From Leuconostocaceae bacterium ESL0958 (lineage in GTDB: Bacteria; Bacillota; Bacilli; Lactobacillales; Lactobacillaceae), in contig JAQTHT010000011.1 of assembly GCA_029433265.1 (NCBI GenBank), positions 1 through 52,045 of the forward strand: a stretch of 52,045 nucleotides of DNA, read 5' to 3'. The translations under genes were made by a program, and so were the position numbers. Position 1 is the stretch's first letter; each line of letters begins with the position of its first letter. This document shows positions 16,481 to 25,859 of this stretch, in pieces. Under the pieces are notes generated by a model that worked only from the letters and a program-made list of their open reading frames with translations, ran no database searches and was not told the DNA's origin.

Positions 16481-17209
16481 ATGTCAGATGCAGTTTATGT
16501 AACGGTACAAGCCGATATTAAAGCCAAGATTTACCAGGGTGCTTACCCTGATTTAAAATTACCCGATGAGCGGACCTTAGCGGCGACTTACGCTGTCTCC
16601 CGGTCCTCGATTAAGCGGGCCCTCAATGTGTTAGTCCAACAGGGGATTATTTTCAAAAAAAGGGGCTCGGGCACCTTTGTTAATCCGCTTTATTTAAAAA
16701 ATCAGGCGATTTTCCAGCACGAGGGCAATAACTTGGGTGTCTCGGACTCTTTCCGCATCAACGGACAGGCGCCCAGCATTGAGTTGCTCGACTTTCGGGT
16801 GATCCCCGCCACTAAAGAACAGCAGCAGGCCCTCTTCCTAAAGGAAGGAGATTTTGTCTACGAAATTAAGCGCTTGCGGAAGCTAGATGGCAAGCCCTTC
16901 ATGATTGAGTACGGCTATGTGCCCATCGCCTTGTTGCCGGGCCTCAATAAGGAAACTGTTTCCAAGTCCATCTACGAATATGTGGAAAAGGAAAAATCAC
17001 GGACGGTGACTCGGTCCTTCATGACAATCATGGCAGAACCGTCAACTAAGGAAGAGCAAGCCCTGCTGAAGTTACGGGCCAATGAGCCCGTGGGGATTAT
17101 GGAAGGCATTTTCTTTATGGACGATGGGACGCCCCTGGAATACTCCACGATGCGCCTCCATTATCAATACTTACGCTACAACGCCTTTGTCTCGTTGGCC
17201 GCTGAATAA
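16481..17209 (+). CDS. GntR family regulator with UTRA domain (HutC group)
   Basis: 242 residues. The N-terminal winged HTH (about 5-70) has the GntR signature LPDERTLAATYAVSRSSIKRALNVLVQQGIIFKKRGSGTFV. The C-terminal UTRA ligand-binding domain (about 95-238) ends with the usual PLEYSTMRLHYQYLRYNAF. HutC-group members bind sugar phosphates or amino-acid-related ligands. The gene lies directly upstream of the phosphoketolase gene and in the same direction, so control of xpk or of itself is a reasonable inference. A 9-base word, TAGTACTTG, occurs in both promoters. No ribosome binding site is seen before the ATG. It ends in a terminator that overlaps its stop codon. Confidence 0.9.
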   Translation: MSDAVYVTVQADIKAKIYQGAYPDLKLPDERTLAATYAVSRSSIKRALNVLVQQGIIFKKRGSGTFVNPLYLKNQAIFQHEGNNLGVSDSFRINGQAPSIELLDFRVIPATKEQQQALFLKEGDFVYEIKRLRKLDGKPFMIEYGYVPIALLPGLNKETVSKSIYEYVEKEKSRTVTRSFMTIMAEPSTKEEQALLKLRANEPVGIMEGIFFMDDGTPLEYSTMRLHYQYLRYNAFVSLAAE

Positions 17210-17236
17210 AAGAATTGGACCGGTCCAATTCTTTTT
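17208..17236. terminator. Terminator of gntR, a perfect 28-base palindrome
   Basis: Bases 17208-17221 are the exact inverse complement of 17222-17235, with a T-run. The stop codon TAA (17207-17209) lies in the 5' arm. The core GGACCGGTCC is self-complementary, so the RNA loop is four bases. Confidence 0.85.
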
Positions 17237-17283
17237 AAAATGCAACCTAAATCGAAAAAGTTGGGCCCAATCGTCTTTTTGTC

Positions 17284-17312
17284 TTGAAAGCAAAGTAGAC
17301 AACCCTTATACT
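17284..17312 (+). promoter_or_regulatory. Promoter of xpk
   Basis: TTGAAA (17284-17289), a 17-base spacer and TATACT (17307-17312): the best-formed promoter in this part of the window, as expected for a major glycolytic gene. The leader is about 63 bases. Confidence 0.8.
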
Positions 17313-17320
17313 AGTACTTG
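17312..17320. promoter_or_regulatory. TAGTACTTG word shared with the gntR promoter
   Basis: Overlaps the end of the xpk -10 box and the transcription start area. The same nine bases occur in opposite orientation at 16473-16481 over the gntR start. Candidate binding site for the upstream GntR protein. Confidence 0.35.
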
Positions 17321-17382
17321 TAAATATTAACCCGGCTTTGGGGCAACCGAAGCCTGTGGAAAGAAAAAGGAGTACTATTTAC

Positions 17383-19836
17383 ATGGTTGATTACAACTCA
17401 AAAGAGTACTTGGAACTAGTTGACAAGTGGTGGCGTGCTACCAACTATTTGTCAGCGGGTATGATTTTCTTGAAGTCTAACCCATTGTTCTCAGTTACGA
17501 AGACGCCAATTCAAGCGGAAGACGTGAAGGTTAAGCCAATTGGGCACTGGGGAACGATCTCTGGTCAAACTTTCTTGTACGCACACGCAAACCGTCTGAT
17601 CAACAAGTATGACTTGAACATGTTCTACATCGGTGGCCCAGGTCACGGTGGCCAGGTAATGGTTACCAACGCTTACCTCGATGGCGAATATACGGAAGAT
17701 TACCCAGAAGTTACGCAAGACTTGAAGGGTATGTCAACGTTGTTCAAGCGCTTCTCATTCCCAGGTGGTATTGGTTCCCACATGACTGCCCAAACACCAG
17801 GTTCCTTGCACGAAGGTGGCGAATTGGGTTACTCATTGTCCCACGCCTTCGGTGCCGTTTTGGATAACCCAGACCAAATTGCCTTTGCCGTTGTTGGTGA
17901 TGGCGAAGCGGAAACTGGTCCATCCATGACGTCATGGCACTCCATCAAGTTCTTGAACGCCAAGAACGACGGTGCTGTTTTGCCAATCTTGGACTTGAAC
18001 GGCTTTAAGATTTCTAACCCAACTGTCTTCTCCCGGATGTCAGATGAAGAAATCTCAAACTTCTTCAAGGGTCTTGGTTACTCTGCTCGTTTCATCGAAA
18101 ACGACGACATCCATGACTACATGGCTTACCACGAAAAGACTGCTAAGATCATGGATCAAGCAATCGAAGACATTCAGGCCATCCAAAAGGATGCCCGTGA
18201 AAACGGTAAGTACGAAGATGGTACGATTCCTGCATGGCCTGTAATCATCGCTCGCTTGCCAAAGGGCTGGGGCGGTCCTACGCACGACCAAAAGGGTATG
18301 CCAATCGAAGATTCCTTCCGTGCCCACCAAGTGCCATTGCCTCTTGGTCAGCACAACTTGGAAACGTTGCCACAATTCGAAGAATGGATGAACTCCTACA
18401 AGCCTGAAGAACTGTTTAATGCAGATGGTTCTTTGAAGGACGAATTGAAGGCCATCGCACCAAAGGGTGACAAGCGGATGTCCGCGAACCCATTGACGAA
18501 CGGTGGTCGCAAGCGCGGGGAAGACTTGAAGGACCTCGACTTGCCAGACTGGCACGATTACACGAACAAGATCAACAACGACAACCGTGGTACGTTGTTG
18601 CCAGAAGCCAACAAGAACATGGACATGTTCACCCTGTCTGCTTACCTGGAAAAGGTCATGCAGATGAACCCTAAGTCCTTCCGTGTCTTTGGACCTGATG
18701 AAACGATGTCCAACCGTTTGTGGTCACTCTTTGATACGACAAACCGTCAATGGATGGAAGAAGTCAAGAATCCTAACGACCAATATGAAGGACCAGAAGG
18801 CCGAATCTTGGATGCTCAGTTGTCTGAACACCAAGCAGAAGGTTGGCTTGAAGGATACACGTTGACTGGTCGTGTTGGTATCTTTGCTTCCTACGAATCA
18901 TTCTTGCGCGTCGTGGACTCCATGATCACGCAGCACTTCAAGTGGTTGCGTCACGCTTCTGAACAAGCATGGCGGAATGACTATCCATCATTGAACTTGA
19001 TTTCTACTTCAACTGCCTTCCAGCAGGACCACAACGGTTACACACACCAGGACCCTGGTATGTTGACGCACTTGGCCGAAAAGAAGTCAAACTTCATCCG
19101 CGAATACTTGCCTGCCGATGGTAACGCAACGCTCGCTGTGATGGACCGTGCCTTCTCAGAGCACTCCAAGGTTAACCACATGGTTATCTCCAAGCAACCA
19201 CGTCAGCAATGGTTCACGGCTGAAGAAGCCGAAGAATTGGCTAGCGAAGGTTTGAAGACGATCGAATGGGCTTCTACTGCAATGAACGGTGATGTTGACA
19301 TTACTTTTGCATCTGCTGGTACGGAACCTACGATCGAAACGTTGGCCGCTTTGTGGTTGGTTAACCAAGAATTCCCAGAAGTTAAGTTCCGTTATGTCAA
19401 CGTAGTTGAATTGCTGCGTTTGCAGAAGAAGTCTGAAGCTGCTGGTAACGACGAACGTGAATTGTCTGATGAAGACTTCAACAAGTTCTTCCAGGCTGAC
19501 ACGCCAGTTATCTTCGGCTTCCACGGTTACGAAGACTTGGTTGAATCCTTCTTCTTCGAACGTAAGTTCCGCGGTGATGTTTACGTTCACGGTTACCGTG
19601 AAGATGGTGACATCACGACGACTTATGACATGCGGGTTTACTCCAAGTTGGACCGCTTCCACCAAGCTAAGGAAGCTGTTACCGTATTGTCAGGCCGTGG
19701 CGTAATCGACCAAGCTGCTGCTGATACCTTCATCGCAAAGATGGACGATATCTTGGCAAAGCACTTCAAGGTTACCCGTGAAGAAGGTCATGATATTGAA
19801 GAATTTACTAAGTGGAACTGGACTGCTTTGAAGTAA
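17383..19836 (+). CDS. xpk: Xylulose-5-phosphate/fructose-6-phosphate phosphoketolase
   Basis: 817 residues, close to the Leuconostoc enzyme throughout. With thiamine diphosphate and phosphate it splits xylulose-5-phosphate into acetyl phosphate and glyceraldehyde-3-phosphate, the defining step of heterofermentation. Visible motifs: [20 protein letters not shown] near 54-73, GGPGHGG 84-90, [20 protein letters not shown] 133-152 and the cofactor motif GDGEAETGP 172-180. Others are [17 protein letters not shown] and the C-terminal [15 protein letters not shown]. The frame opens 15 codons earlier, but ATG 17383 has AAAAAGGAG 10 bases upstream and matches the family start. Codons are strongly biased (TTG, AAC, AAG, TTC, CGT), unlike the neighbours, so expression should be very high. 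Two terminators follow. Confidence 0.98.
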   Translation: MVDYNSKEYLELVDKWWRATNYLSAGMIFLKSNPLFSVTKTPIQAEDVKVKPIGHWGTISGQTFLYAHANRLINKYDLNMFYIGGPGHGGQVMVTNAYLDGEYTEDYPEVTQDLKGMSTLFKRFSFPGGIGSHMTAQTPGSLHEGGELGYSLSHAFGAVLDNPDQIAFAVVGDGEAETGPSMTSWHSIKFLNAKNDGAVLPILDLNGFKISNPTVFSRMSDEEISNFFKGLGYSARFIENDDIHDYMAYHEKTAKIMDQAIEDIQAIQKDARENGKYEDGTIPAWPVIIARLPKGWGGPTHDQKGMPIEDSFRAHQVPLPLGQHNLETLPQFEEWMNSYKPEELFNADGSLKDELKAIAPKGDKRMSANPLTNGGRKRGEDLKDLDLPDWHDYTNKINNDNRGTLLPEANKNMDMFTLSAYLEKVMQMNPKSFRVFGPDETMSNRLWSLFDTTNRQWMEEVKNPNDQYEGPEGRILDAQLSEHQAEGWLEGYTLTGRVGIFASYESFLRVVDSMITQHFKWLRHASEQAWRNDYPSLNLISTSTAFQQDHNGYTHQDPGMLTHLAEKKSNFIREYLPADGNATLAVMDRAFSEHSKVNHMVISKQPRQQWFTAEEAEELASEGLKTIEWASTAMNGDVDITFASAGTEPTIETLAALWLVNQEFPEVKFRYVNVVELLRLQKKSEAAGNDERELSDEDFNKFFQADTPVIFGFHGYEDLVESFFFERKFRGDVYVHGYREDGDITTTYDMRVYSKLDRFHQAKEAVTVLSGRGVIDQAAADTFIAKMDDILAKHFKVTREEGHDIEEFTKWNWTALK

Positions 19837-19848
19837 TCCAGCCTACGG

Positions 19849-19873
19849 AAAAACCGCTTTGGCGGTTTTTTTA
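19849..19873 (+). terminator. First terminator after xpk
   Basis: A 9-bp stem (19849-19857 with 19862-19870) with a 4-base loop and T-run, 12 bases after the stop. Confidence 0.9.
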
Positions 19874-19877
19874 TTTG

Positions 19878-19912
19878 AAGGGACAGCACCAGGTGGTGCT
19901 GTCCCTTTTTTT
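19878..19912 (+). terminator. Second, tandem terminator after xpk
   Basis: A 14-bp stem (19878-19891 with 19894-19907) with a minimal loop and a T-run, directly downstream of the first terminator. Confidence 0.9.
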
Positions 19913-19923
19913 CTTGGTCGCTT

Positions 19924-19953
19924 TTGCGGGGAGCAAAAACAGTTTGTTATAAT
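19924..19953 (+). promoter_or_regulatory. Promoter of the HAD gene
   Basis: TTGCGG (19924-19929), an 18-base spacer and TATAAT (19948-19953). Confidence 0.65.
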
Positions 19954-19981
19954 AAGGGTATTCGAAAAAAGGGGCAAATAC

Positions 19982-20812
19982 ATGCAAAATCGTCAGATTA
20001 AATTGGTTTCTATCGATATCGATGGTACGTTACTCAATGATCAGCGAGTCATTACGCCCGCTGTTAAGGCGGCAGTCCAAGCAGCGGTAGCAGCAGGCGT
20101 CTACGTGGTCATTACGACTGGTCGGCCCAGAACCGGCGTGCTAGAGGTCTTACAGCAACTTGACTTGATGACGGGTTCGCACTATGTCATCACGCATAAT
20201 GGGGCGTTAGTTGCCCGTACCGATGGGCAAGAAACGGTCTATCAGGAACGCTTGCCATTGCCCGCCCTAGAGCAGGCCTTTGCCTTTGCCAAAGAACAAG
20301 GAGTTTATATTCAGGCAGAGTCAGACCAGACGGCGCAGACCTTGGACCGGGCCATTAACGTTTGGGCCAGTCAGGAAAATGACGTCGTCCGCTTGCCCCT
20401 ACGAGTGGTTGACGACGTAGCCGCCATTGAGGCTGGCGGTTTTGTTAAAGCACTGGCGATTGGCGATGAAAAACAGATGGATGCGGTGCAAGCAGCAGTA
20501 CCGGCTTCGTTAGCTGCTGCGGCCAATGTTGTGCGGTCGACGCCCAACAATTTAGAATTTATGAACTTATCCGCTTCGAAGGGGCAAGCAATGTTAGCTT
20601 TGGCCGCTAAGCTGGACATCGAGCCGGCGGCAACCATGGCCATTGGCGATCAAGAAAATGACTTGACCATGCTTGAAGCGGCTGGGCTTGGTGTGGCGAT
20701 GGGAAATGCTGTCCCAGACGTGAAGGCGGTTGCTGATGTTGAAACGGCCGATAACAACCATGACGGTGTCGCCAAAGCCCTTGACCGTTACGTTTTGTCC
20801 GCCCTGGATTAG
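19982..20812 (+). CDS. Cof-type HAD family phosphatase
   Basis: 276 residues of the HAD-IIB (Cof) group, which dephosphorylate sugar phosphates or small phosphorylated metabolites. Motif I is SIDIDGTLLND with the nucleophile Asp near residue 14. Motif II is the VITTGRP stretch near 44-50. The motif IV region is AIGDQENDLTMLEAAGLGVAMGNAV near 222-246. The frame runs upstream to 19859, but that portion covers the xpk terminator, and ATG 19982 has AAAAGGGG upstream. The substrate cannot be read from sequence. It stands between xpk and prs with its own promoter. Confidence 0.88.
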   Translation: MQNRQIKLVSIDIDGTLLNDQRVITPAVKAAVQAAVAAGVYVVITTGRPRTGVLEVLQQLDLMTGSHYVITHNGALVARTDGQETVYQERLPLPALEQAFAFAKEQGVYIQAESDQTAQTLDRAINVWASQENDVVRLPLRVVDDVAAIEAGGFVKALAIGDEKQMDAVQAAVPASLAAAANVVRSTPNNLEFMNLSASKGQAMLALAAKLDIEPAATMAIGDQENDLTMLEAAGLGVAMGNAVPDVKAVADVETADNNHDGVAKALDRYVLSALD

Positions 20813-20843
20813 TCAGAAAACCCTGCTTTTCTCGTTAAATTAT

Positions 20844-20852
20844 TGCTATAAT
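20844..20852 (+). promoter_or_regulatory. Extended -10 promoter of prs
   Basis: TG-C-TATAAT at 20844-20852, 38 bases before the prs start. The -35 region is weak. Confidence 0.55.
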
Positions 20853-20890
20853 AAAGTTGAATTGTCCGATTGAATTTCTTGGAGTCCGTT

Positions 20891-21871
20891 ATGCCTAAGT
20901 CGAATTTAAAGTTATTTTCCCTGTCCTCAAACCGTCCGCTGGCGGAAAAGGTGGCAGCCGAAGTTGGTCTGCCGCTTAGTGATATTTCAGTGAACCGCTT
21001 TGCCGATGGGGAAGTGCAGATCAATATTGAAGAATCTGTGCGTGGTGCCAATGTGTTTGTCATTCAGTCTACTTCCCAGCCAGTCAACGACAACTTGATG
21101 GAGTTGTTGATTATGATTGATGCGCTCAAGCGGGCTTCGGCTGAACAAATTAACGTGGTGATGCCTTATTATGGTTATGCCCGTCAGGACCGGAAGGCCC
21201 GTTCTCGCGAACCCATCACCGCTAAGCTGGTGGCCAACATGATTGAACGAGCTGGTGCCACTCGGGTGATGGCTTTGGACCTGCACGCCGCCCAAATTCA
21301 GGGATTCTTTGACTTACCAATGGATCACCTGCAGGGGGCACCGCTCTTGGCCGATTATCTGATTGAGACTGGCATTGCTGATAAGGAGCAGGCCGTGGTT
21401 GTTTCCCCCGATCATGGGGGCATGACTCGGGCCCGCAACTTGAACAATATGCTGGGCTTAGATTCTCCCGTGGCGGTCATCGACAAGCGCCGGCCTAAGC
21501 CCAATGTGGCCGAAGTCGGCTCCATTGTCGGGGACGTGGCCGGTAAGACGGCCATCATGGTCGATGACATGATTGATACCGCTGGCACGATTACGCAGGG
21601 GGCCCAGCTGATCTTGGAGCACGGGGCCAAGGAAGTTTATGTAGCTGCTTCCCACGCGGTTTTCTCTGGCCCGGCTTTGGAACGGCTGCAGAATTCCGTC
21701 TTTACTAAGGTGATCGTGACGGATTCCATTAATCTACCTGATTCAAAGAAGTTTGATAAATTAGAAATCGTTTCCATCGGGGAACTGGTCGGCGAAGCCA
21801 TTCGACGGGTCTCTCAAAATGAGGCCATTAGCCCCATGTTCAAGCACCGCTTCCGCCGCCGTAATCAATAG
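20891..21871 (+). CDS. prs: Ribose-phosphate pyrophosphokinase
   Basis: 326 residues. It makes PRPP from ribose-5-phosphate and ATP for nucleotide, histidine and NAD synthesis. Family motifs: [14 protein letters not shown] at the N terminus, [36 protein letters not shown] (ATP-binding flexible loop), [11 protein letters not shown] and the PRPP loop [10 protein letters not shown]. The frame opens at 20870, but ATG 20891 has TTGGAG at 6 bases and matches the usual start. Single gene with its own promoter and terminator. Confidence 0.97.
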   Translation: MPKSNLKLFSLSSNRPLAEKVAAEVGLPLSDISVNRFADGEVQINIEESVRGANVFVIQSTSQPVNDNLMELLIMIDALKRASAEQINVVMPYYGYARQDRKARSREPITAKLVANMIERAGATRVMALDLHAAQIQGFFDLPMDHLQGAPLLADYLIETGIADKEQAVVVSPDHGGMTRARNLNNMLGLDSPVAVIDKRRPKPNVAEVGSIVGDVAGKTAIMVDDMIDTAGTITQGAQLILEHGAKEVYVAASHAVFSGPALERLQNSVFTKVIVTDSINLPDSKKFDKLEIVSIGELVGEAIRRVSQNEAISPMFKHRFRRRNQ

Positions 21872-21881
21872 ATATTTTTGT

Positions 21882-21907
21882 AAAATGACCGTCAGGTCAT
21901 TTTTTTT
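21882..21907 (+). terminator. Terminator of prs
   Basis: A 9-bp stem (21882-21890 with 21895-21903) with a 4-base loop and a long T-run. Confidence 0.9.
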
Positions 21908-21930
21908 ATTTAAATCTTTGAAACTGTTCT

Positions 21931-21946
21931 GCAATCAAAAGATTGC
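21931..21946. promoter_or_regulatory. Inverted repeat GCAATC-aaaa-GATTGC before walR
   Basis: A perfect 6-4-6 inverted repeat occupies the -35 position of the walR promoter. It could be an operator for an unknown regulator. Confidence 0.4.
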
Positions 21947-21954
21947 GTCAGTTA

Positions 21955-21963
21955 TGTTACAAT
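21955..21963 (+). promoter_or_regulatory. Extended -10 promoter of walR-walK-htrA
   Basis: TG-T-TACAAT at 21955-21963, 37 bases before walR. No clear -35 is present; the inverted repeat lies in its place. Confidence 0.5.
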
Positions 21964-22000
21964 ATTGTTTAATTAAGAGAAATATTTTACGGAGAACACT

Positions 22001-22702
22001 ATGCATAAAATCTTAGTCGTTGACGATGAGCAACCAATTTCCGATATCATCAAGTTCAATTTGACCAAAGAGGGTTATGAAGTGGTCACCGCGGACAATG
22101 GCGCAACCGCCCTGACAATCTATCAGCAGGAGCGACCTGACTTGGTGCTATTAGATCAAATGCTCCCGGAGGTCGAGGGCATTGAAGTACTCCGTCAGAT
22201 TCGGGCTACCGACCAAACCCCGGTCATTATGGTCACGGCAAAGGATTCCGAAATTGATAAAGTGATTGGCCTAGAAATGGGGGCGGATGACTATGTTACC
22301 AAACCTTTTTCGAACCGGGAATTAGTAGCCCGGGTCAAGGCGAACTTGCGGCACCGTGGCCTGGCAACGGCTGCTAACCAAGAGGCGGAAAACAAAGATG
22401 ATATTCAGCTGGGGGACTTAACCATCCACACCAAGTCCTATATTGTGACCAAGCGGGGCCAGGATATCGAACTGACCCACCGAGAGTTCGAACTCTTGTC
22501 CTACATGGCCAAGCATGTGGGCGAAGTCTTGAAGCGAGAGGATTTGCTCCATCAGGTTTGGGGCTATGATTACTTTGGCGATGTTCGGGCAGTGGATGTG
22601 ACCGTCCGGCGTTTACGGGAAAAAATTGAAGACGTGCCGAGCCATCCGAAATGGCTGGGCACCCGACGTGGGGTTGGTTACTACCTGTCCAACGGACAGT
22701 AG
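22001..22702 (+). CDS. walR: Response regulator WalR (YycF/VicR)
   Basis: 233 residues, OmpR/PhoB type. The receiver domain (1-120) has the acidic pair DD at 8-9, the phosphorylated Asp52 (LLDQMLP), T80-region TAKD and the lysine in [10 protein letters not shown]. The winged-helix DNA-binding domain (about 135-232) contains [27 protein letters not shown] and [15 protein letters not shown], close to WalR of other Firmicutes. With WalK it controls cell-wall hydrolases and membrane-linked functions and is usually essential. GGAG precedes the ATG. It is first gene of walR-walK-htrA. Confidence 0.96.
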   Translation: MHKILVVDDEQPISDIIKFNLTKEGYEVVTADNGATALTIYQQERPDLVLLDQMLPEVEGIEVLRQIRATDQTPVIMVTAKDSEIDKVIGLEMGADDYVTKPFSNRELVARVKANLRHRGLATAANQEAENKDDIQLGDLTIHTKSYIVTKRGQDIELTHREFELLSYMAKHVGEVLKREDLLHQVWGYDYFGDVRAVDVTVRRLREKIEDVPSHPKWLGTRRGVGYYLSNGQ

Positions 22703-22735
22703 TATTTTTGGTCCCTTTCGGATTGGCCGCACGTT

Positions 22736-24586
22736 ATGAAAAAATATTTACAATCAATACAATCACTGCGTTTTCGCATTGTGATTTCTTTTGTGATTTT
22801 CTTGGTCGTGGCCATTGAGTTGCTGGGCTTGCTTTTAATTAACCAGGCACAGCGACGAAGTGTCGCTGATTCAGAACGGCGTATGACCATTCCAACTTAT
22901 CTCAATCGGCGAATTAGTACGGCGCTGGCCAGCACGCCGGTTGGGGAAAATCAGCAGCTTCAGGATATTGTGACGGATTTTGCAGCGTTGTCTTCCATTG
23001 AAGGCATGACGGTTTACGATCAGCAGGGGCAAGTCCGGGCAACAACTGGGGCCGGCCGGCAGAAAGCTTTGACGGCCAACGAACGGGCCGCTTTGGCTGG
23101 CCAAAAATTTCGCAGCAGTCAACGAGTCGGGGCGGCCAGTGAACACAAGACCAACTTGATTACGCCCATTTTTGGTGAGCAGGGCAACGGGGCAGCAGAT
23201 CAACAGCAGATTGTCGGGGTGGCCGTGGTGAACGCTTCACTGAAGGAAGTCTACGATAACAGCCAGCAGTTGCTTTATGTCTACTTCCTAGGGGGCCTTC
23301 TTGTGGTACTGGCGGCCGTCTATCTGTCCATTTCTTTGGCCCGCACAGTGACCCAGCCCCTCCGTATCATCGGCAAGCAAACGGCTCAGATTGCTAAAGG
23401 CGATTATTCCGTCTTTAATGACATCCGTCGCTCGGATGAACTAGGTCGGTTGGCGCAATCGGTGAACACGTTGTCCAGGCGGATTGAGCGCTCGACGGAA
23501 ACGCTGAGTGCTGAACGGAACCGCCTGCAATCAATTTTGCAGCACATGGCCGACGGGGTCTTACTGACGGACCGCAATGGCTATCTCACGATTTTGAATC
23601 AAGCCGCCTTGGACTTTCTTTCGGTTGATTTGGACCAGGCGTTAGGTCGCTCTGTTCTGGACTTGCTAGCACTACCAGAACAGCAAAGTCTCCGGGATTT
23701 AATTAAAGAACCAGAAGGGACGGCCTTTTCCTTGAAACTCGGCGGCCGGACGCTGGAAGTAAGACCCTCCTTGATTCAAACGGATACGGGCGCGCTAACC
23801 GGCCTAGTGCTTATCTTGCACGACATTACCGATCAAGAACGGCTAGAAGAGGAGCGACGGCTCTTCGTTTCCAATGTTTCCCACGAACTACGAACGCCGC
23901 TGACTTCCGTCCGTTCTTATATTGAGGCGCTCAATGATGGGGCCTTAGCGGACGAGCAAACGGCCCAGCAGTTTATTCAGGTTATCCAAAACGAAACGGA
24001 CCGAATGGCCCGCATGATTGGCGAATTGTTGGAACTGTCGCGCATCGACCAGGGGACCATGGATGTGCACAACGAATTGATCAATCTCAACCATCTCTTA
24101 ATCTTTATTTTGAATCGCTTCGATATGATGTTGTTGAATGACCAACAAAATGGTAACTTAGTCATTCGGAGGGACATTCAAACGCCCGTTGATGTCTGGG
24201 TCGACACAGATCATGATAAATTGATGCGTGTCTTGGACAATTTGCTCAACAATGCAATCAAGTATTCGCCAGATGGCGGTGCAATCACGGTTTCCTTGCG
24301 TCAGCAGGGCGACCAAGTTTTGCTGGGCATTGCTGACCAAGGCCTCGGGATTCCTAAAGAAGACCTAGACAAGGTCTTTACCCGCTTTTTCCGGGTTGAT
24401 AAATCTCGTTCCCGCCGACAGGGCGGAACGGGTCTCGGACTAGCCATTGCCAAGGAAATTATTGGCTGTCTGGGCGGTCGGATTTGGGTAGAATCAACCT
24501 ACGGCCAAGGGTCCACTTTTTGGATTTCGTTGACGTATGTCAAAGATGAATTACTCTTAGAAGAACGCGATTGGGACGATGAATAG
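22736..24586 (+). CDS. walK: Sensor histidine kinase WalK (YycG/VicK)
   Basis: 616 residues with the full WalK layout. Transmembrane helix 1 spans about 13-36, followed by an extracellular sensor region of about 145 residues and helix 2 at about 180-203. HAMP occupies about 205-255 and a cytoplasmic PAS about 262-370. The HisKA domain carries the phosphorylated His383 in SNVSHELRTPLTSVRSYIEAL. The HATPase_c domain has the N box DNLLNNAIKYSP and the G boxes DQGLGIPKE and RQGGTGLGLAIAKEI. The full-size extracellular region is like that of Bacillus and Lactobacillus, unlike the short streptococcal form. The ATG lies 33 bases after walR and has no clear ribosome binding site, so translation may depend on walR. 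Confidence 0.95.
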   Translation: MKKYLQSIQSLRFRIVISFVIFLVVAIELLGLLLINQAQRRSVADSERRMTIPTYLNRRISTALASTPVGENQQLQDIVTDFAALSSIEGMTVYDQQGQVRATTGAGRQKALTANERAALAGQKFRSSQRVGAASEHKTNLITPIFGEQGNGAADQQQIVGVAVVNASLKEVYDNSQQLLYVYFLGGLLVVLAAVYLSISLARTVTQPLRIIGKQTAQIAKGDYSVFNDIRRSDELGRLAQSVNTLSRRIERSTETLSAERNRLQSILQHMADGVLLTDRNGYLTILNQAALDFLSVDLDQALGRSVLDLLALPEQQSLRDLIKEPEGTAFSLKLGGRTLEVRPSLIQTDTGALTGLVLILHDITDQERLEEERRLFVSNVSHELRTPLTSVRSYIEALNDGALADEQTAQQFIQVIQNETDRMARMIGELLELSRIDQGTMDVHNELINLNHLLIFILNRFDMMLLNDQQNGNLVIRRDIQTPVDVWVDTDHDKLMRVLDNLLNNAIKYSPDGGAITVSLRQQGDQVLLGIADQGLGIPKEDLDKVFTRFFRVDKSRSRRQGGTGLGLAIAKEIIGCLGGRIWVESTYGQGSTFWISLTYVKDELLLEERDWDDE

Positions 24587-24630
24587 GCGCTGCTGCACCG
24601 GCCGGCGTTCGGCAAGAAGGGAAGACAAGT

Positions 24631-25764
24631 ATGCAAAAGAATATGACCAATTTGCTGGTCGCTGCCGGCCTTGCTGGTATTGTCGGCGGTGGCGCCGTGT
24701 TGGCCGGTCGAGAAGTTTATAATAACTACGAGTCGACGCACCAAACGGTGCGGACCAAGTCCGTGCAAACGAAAGCCATGAATAGTAAAAATACGAGTTC
24801 AACGGCTTATGACAAAGTGGCACCGGCCGTGGTTTCCGTGATTAACTTTAAAAAGCAGGGCGGTAACTACACTGAGGCAGCGGAAGGGTCCGGCTTTGCT
24901 TATAAGAAAGCGAATGGCACGGCCTTTATTGTGACCAATAACCATGTGATTGACAATGCCGACCGCCTCCAGGTGATTACGAACGACCATAAGACGGTCA
25001 TTGCCGATCTGGTCGGCAAAGATGAGCTGACCGACTTGGCTGTGTTGAAGGTGGATGAAAAGGCCCTACCGGCAACGGCTAACTTTGGCGACTCCGATCA
25101 GATTGCTGTCGGTCAAAAGGTCTTGGCCATTGGCTCGCCGCTTGGTTCCCAGTATGCCTCTTCTGTAACGGAAGGCATTATTTCCGCAACGAAGCGCTTG
25201 GTGCAATCAGATACGACGACCAACCAAAATTATGGTGGGTCGACCGTCATCCAAACGGATGCAGCTATCAATCCCGGGAACTCGGGGGGACCATTGATTA
25301 ACTTGGCTGGCCAGGTAGTCGGGATTAACTCCATGAAGCTGTCGACCGGCAGCGATGGGTCGGCAGTAGAAGGGATTGGTTTTGCTATTCCTTCTGACCA
25401 AGTGGTGGACATCGTCAATAAGTTGGTCAAGAATGGCCACATCACCCGCCCTGCTTTGGGCATTGAGATGGTCAATCTGACTCAGGTCCCTGCTGAAGAG
25501 CAAAAGGCCAACCTGAAGGTGCCAGATAGCGTTAGCGGTGGCGTGGTGCTTTACAAGGTCAACCAGGACTCACCAGCAGCCCGGGCCGGTTTGCAGAAGT
25601 ATGATGTCATTGTTGGTATTGATGGGGAAACGGTCAATACACAAGCTGACCTGCGCGAGCAGCTTTACCGCCACCAAGTGGGGGATAAGACGAAGTTGAC
25701 CTACTACCACGGCAGCACCAAGAAGACCGTGACGGTGAAATTGAATCAAAGCCTGAAAAACTAA
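24631..25764 (+). CDS. htrA: Serine protease HtrA (DegP-like)
   Basis: 377 residues. An N-terminal membrane anchor (about 7-26) is followed by a trypsin-like protease domain with the triad H105 (VTNNHVID), D135 (DELTDLAVLK) and S218 (NPGNSGGPL). One C-terminal PDZ domain covers about 280-372. It degrades and refolds exported proteins at the membrane surface. GAAGGGAAG lies before the ATG, 44 bases after walK. In many Firmicutes yycH, yycI and walJ (yycJ) stand between walK and htrA; all three are missing here. Confidence 0.95.
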   Translation: MQKNMTNLLVAAGLAGIVGGGAVLAGREVYNNYESTHQTVRTKSVQTKAMNSKNTSSTAYDKVAPAVVSVINFKKQGGNYTEAAEGSGFAYKKANGTAFIVTNNHVIDNADRLQVITNDHKTVIADLVGKDELTDLAVLKVDEKALPATANFGDSDQIAVGQKVLAIGSPLGSQYASSVTEGIISATKRLVQSDTTTNQNYGGSTVIQTDAAINPGNSGGPLINLAGQVVGINSMKLSTGSDGSAVEGIGFAIPSDQVVDIVNKLVKNGHITRPALGIEMVNLTQVPAEEQKANLKVPDSVSGGVVLYKVNQDSPAARAGLQKYDVIVGIDGETVNTQADLREQLYRHQVGDKTKLTYYHGSTKKTVTVKLNQSLKN

Positions 25765-25767
25765 GGG

Positions 25768-25796
25768 AAAGTCGGTCCTAGACCGACTTTTCTTTT
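25768..25796 (+). terminator. Terminator of walR-walK-htrA
   Basis: A 10-bp stem (25768-25777 with 25781-25790) with a 3-base loop and a T-rich tail, 4 bases after the htrA stop. Confidence 0.85.
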
Positions 25797-25800
25797 GCCT

Positions 25801-25830
25801 TTGTGGGGACTGGCGCAGCTTTGCTATACT
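25801..25830 (+). promoter_or_regulatory. Promoter of the deoxynucleoside kinase gene
   Basis: TTGTGG (25801-25806), an 18-base spacer and TATACT (25825-25830), with TG at the extended -10 position. Confidence 0.65.
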
Positions 25831-25859
25831 AGTTAAAGAGAGAAAAAAGGAGCAAGTAG

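Noticed and set aside
17491-19665. Minus-strand frames of up to 169 codons inside xpk
   Set aside because: Same cause as in clpL; they overlap a certain gene completely.
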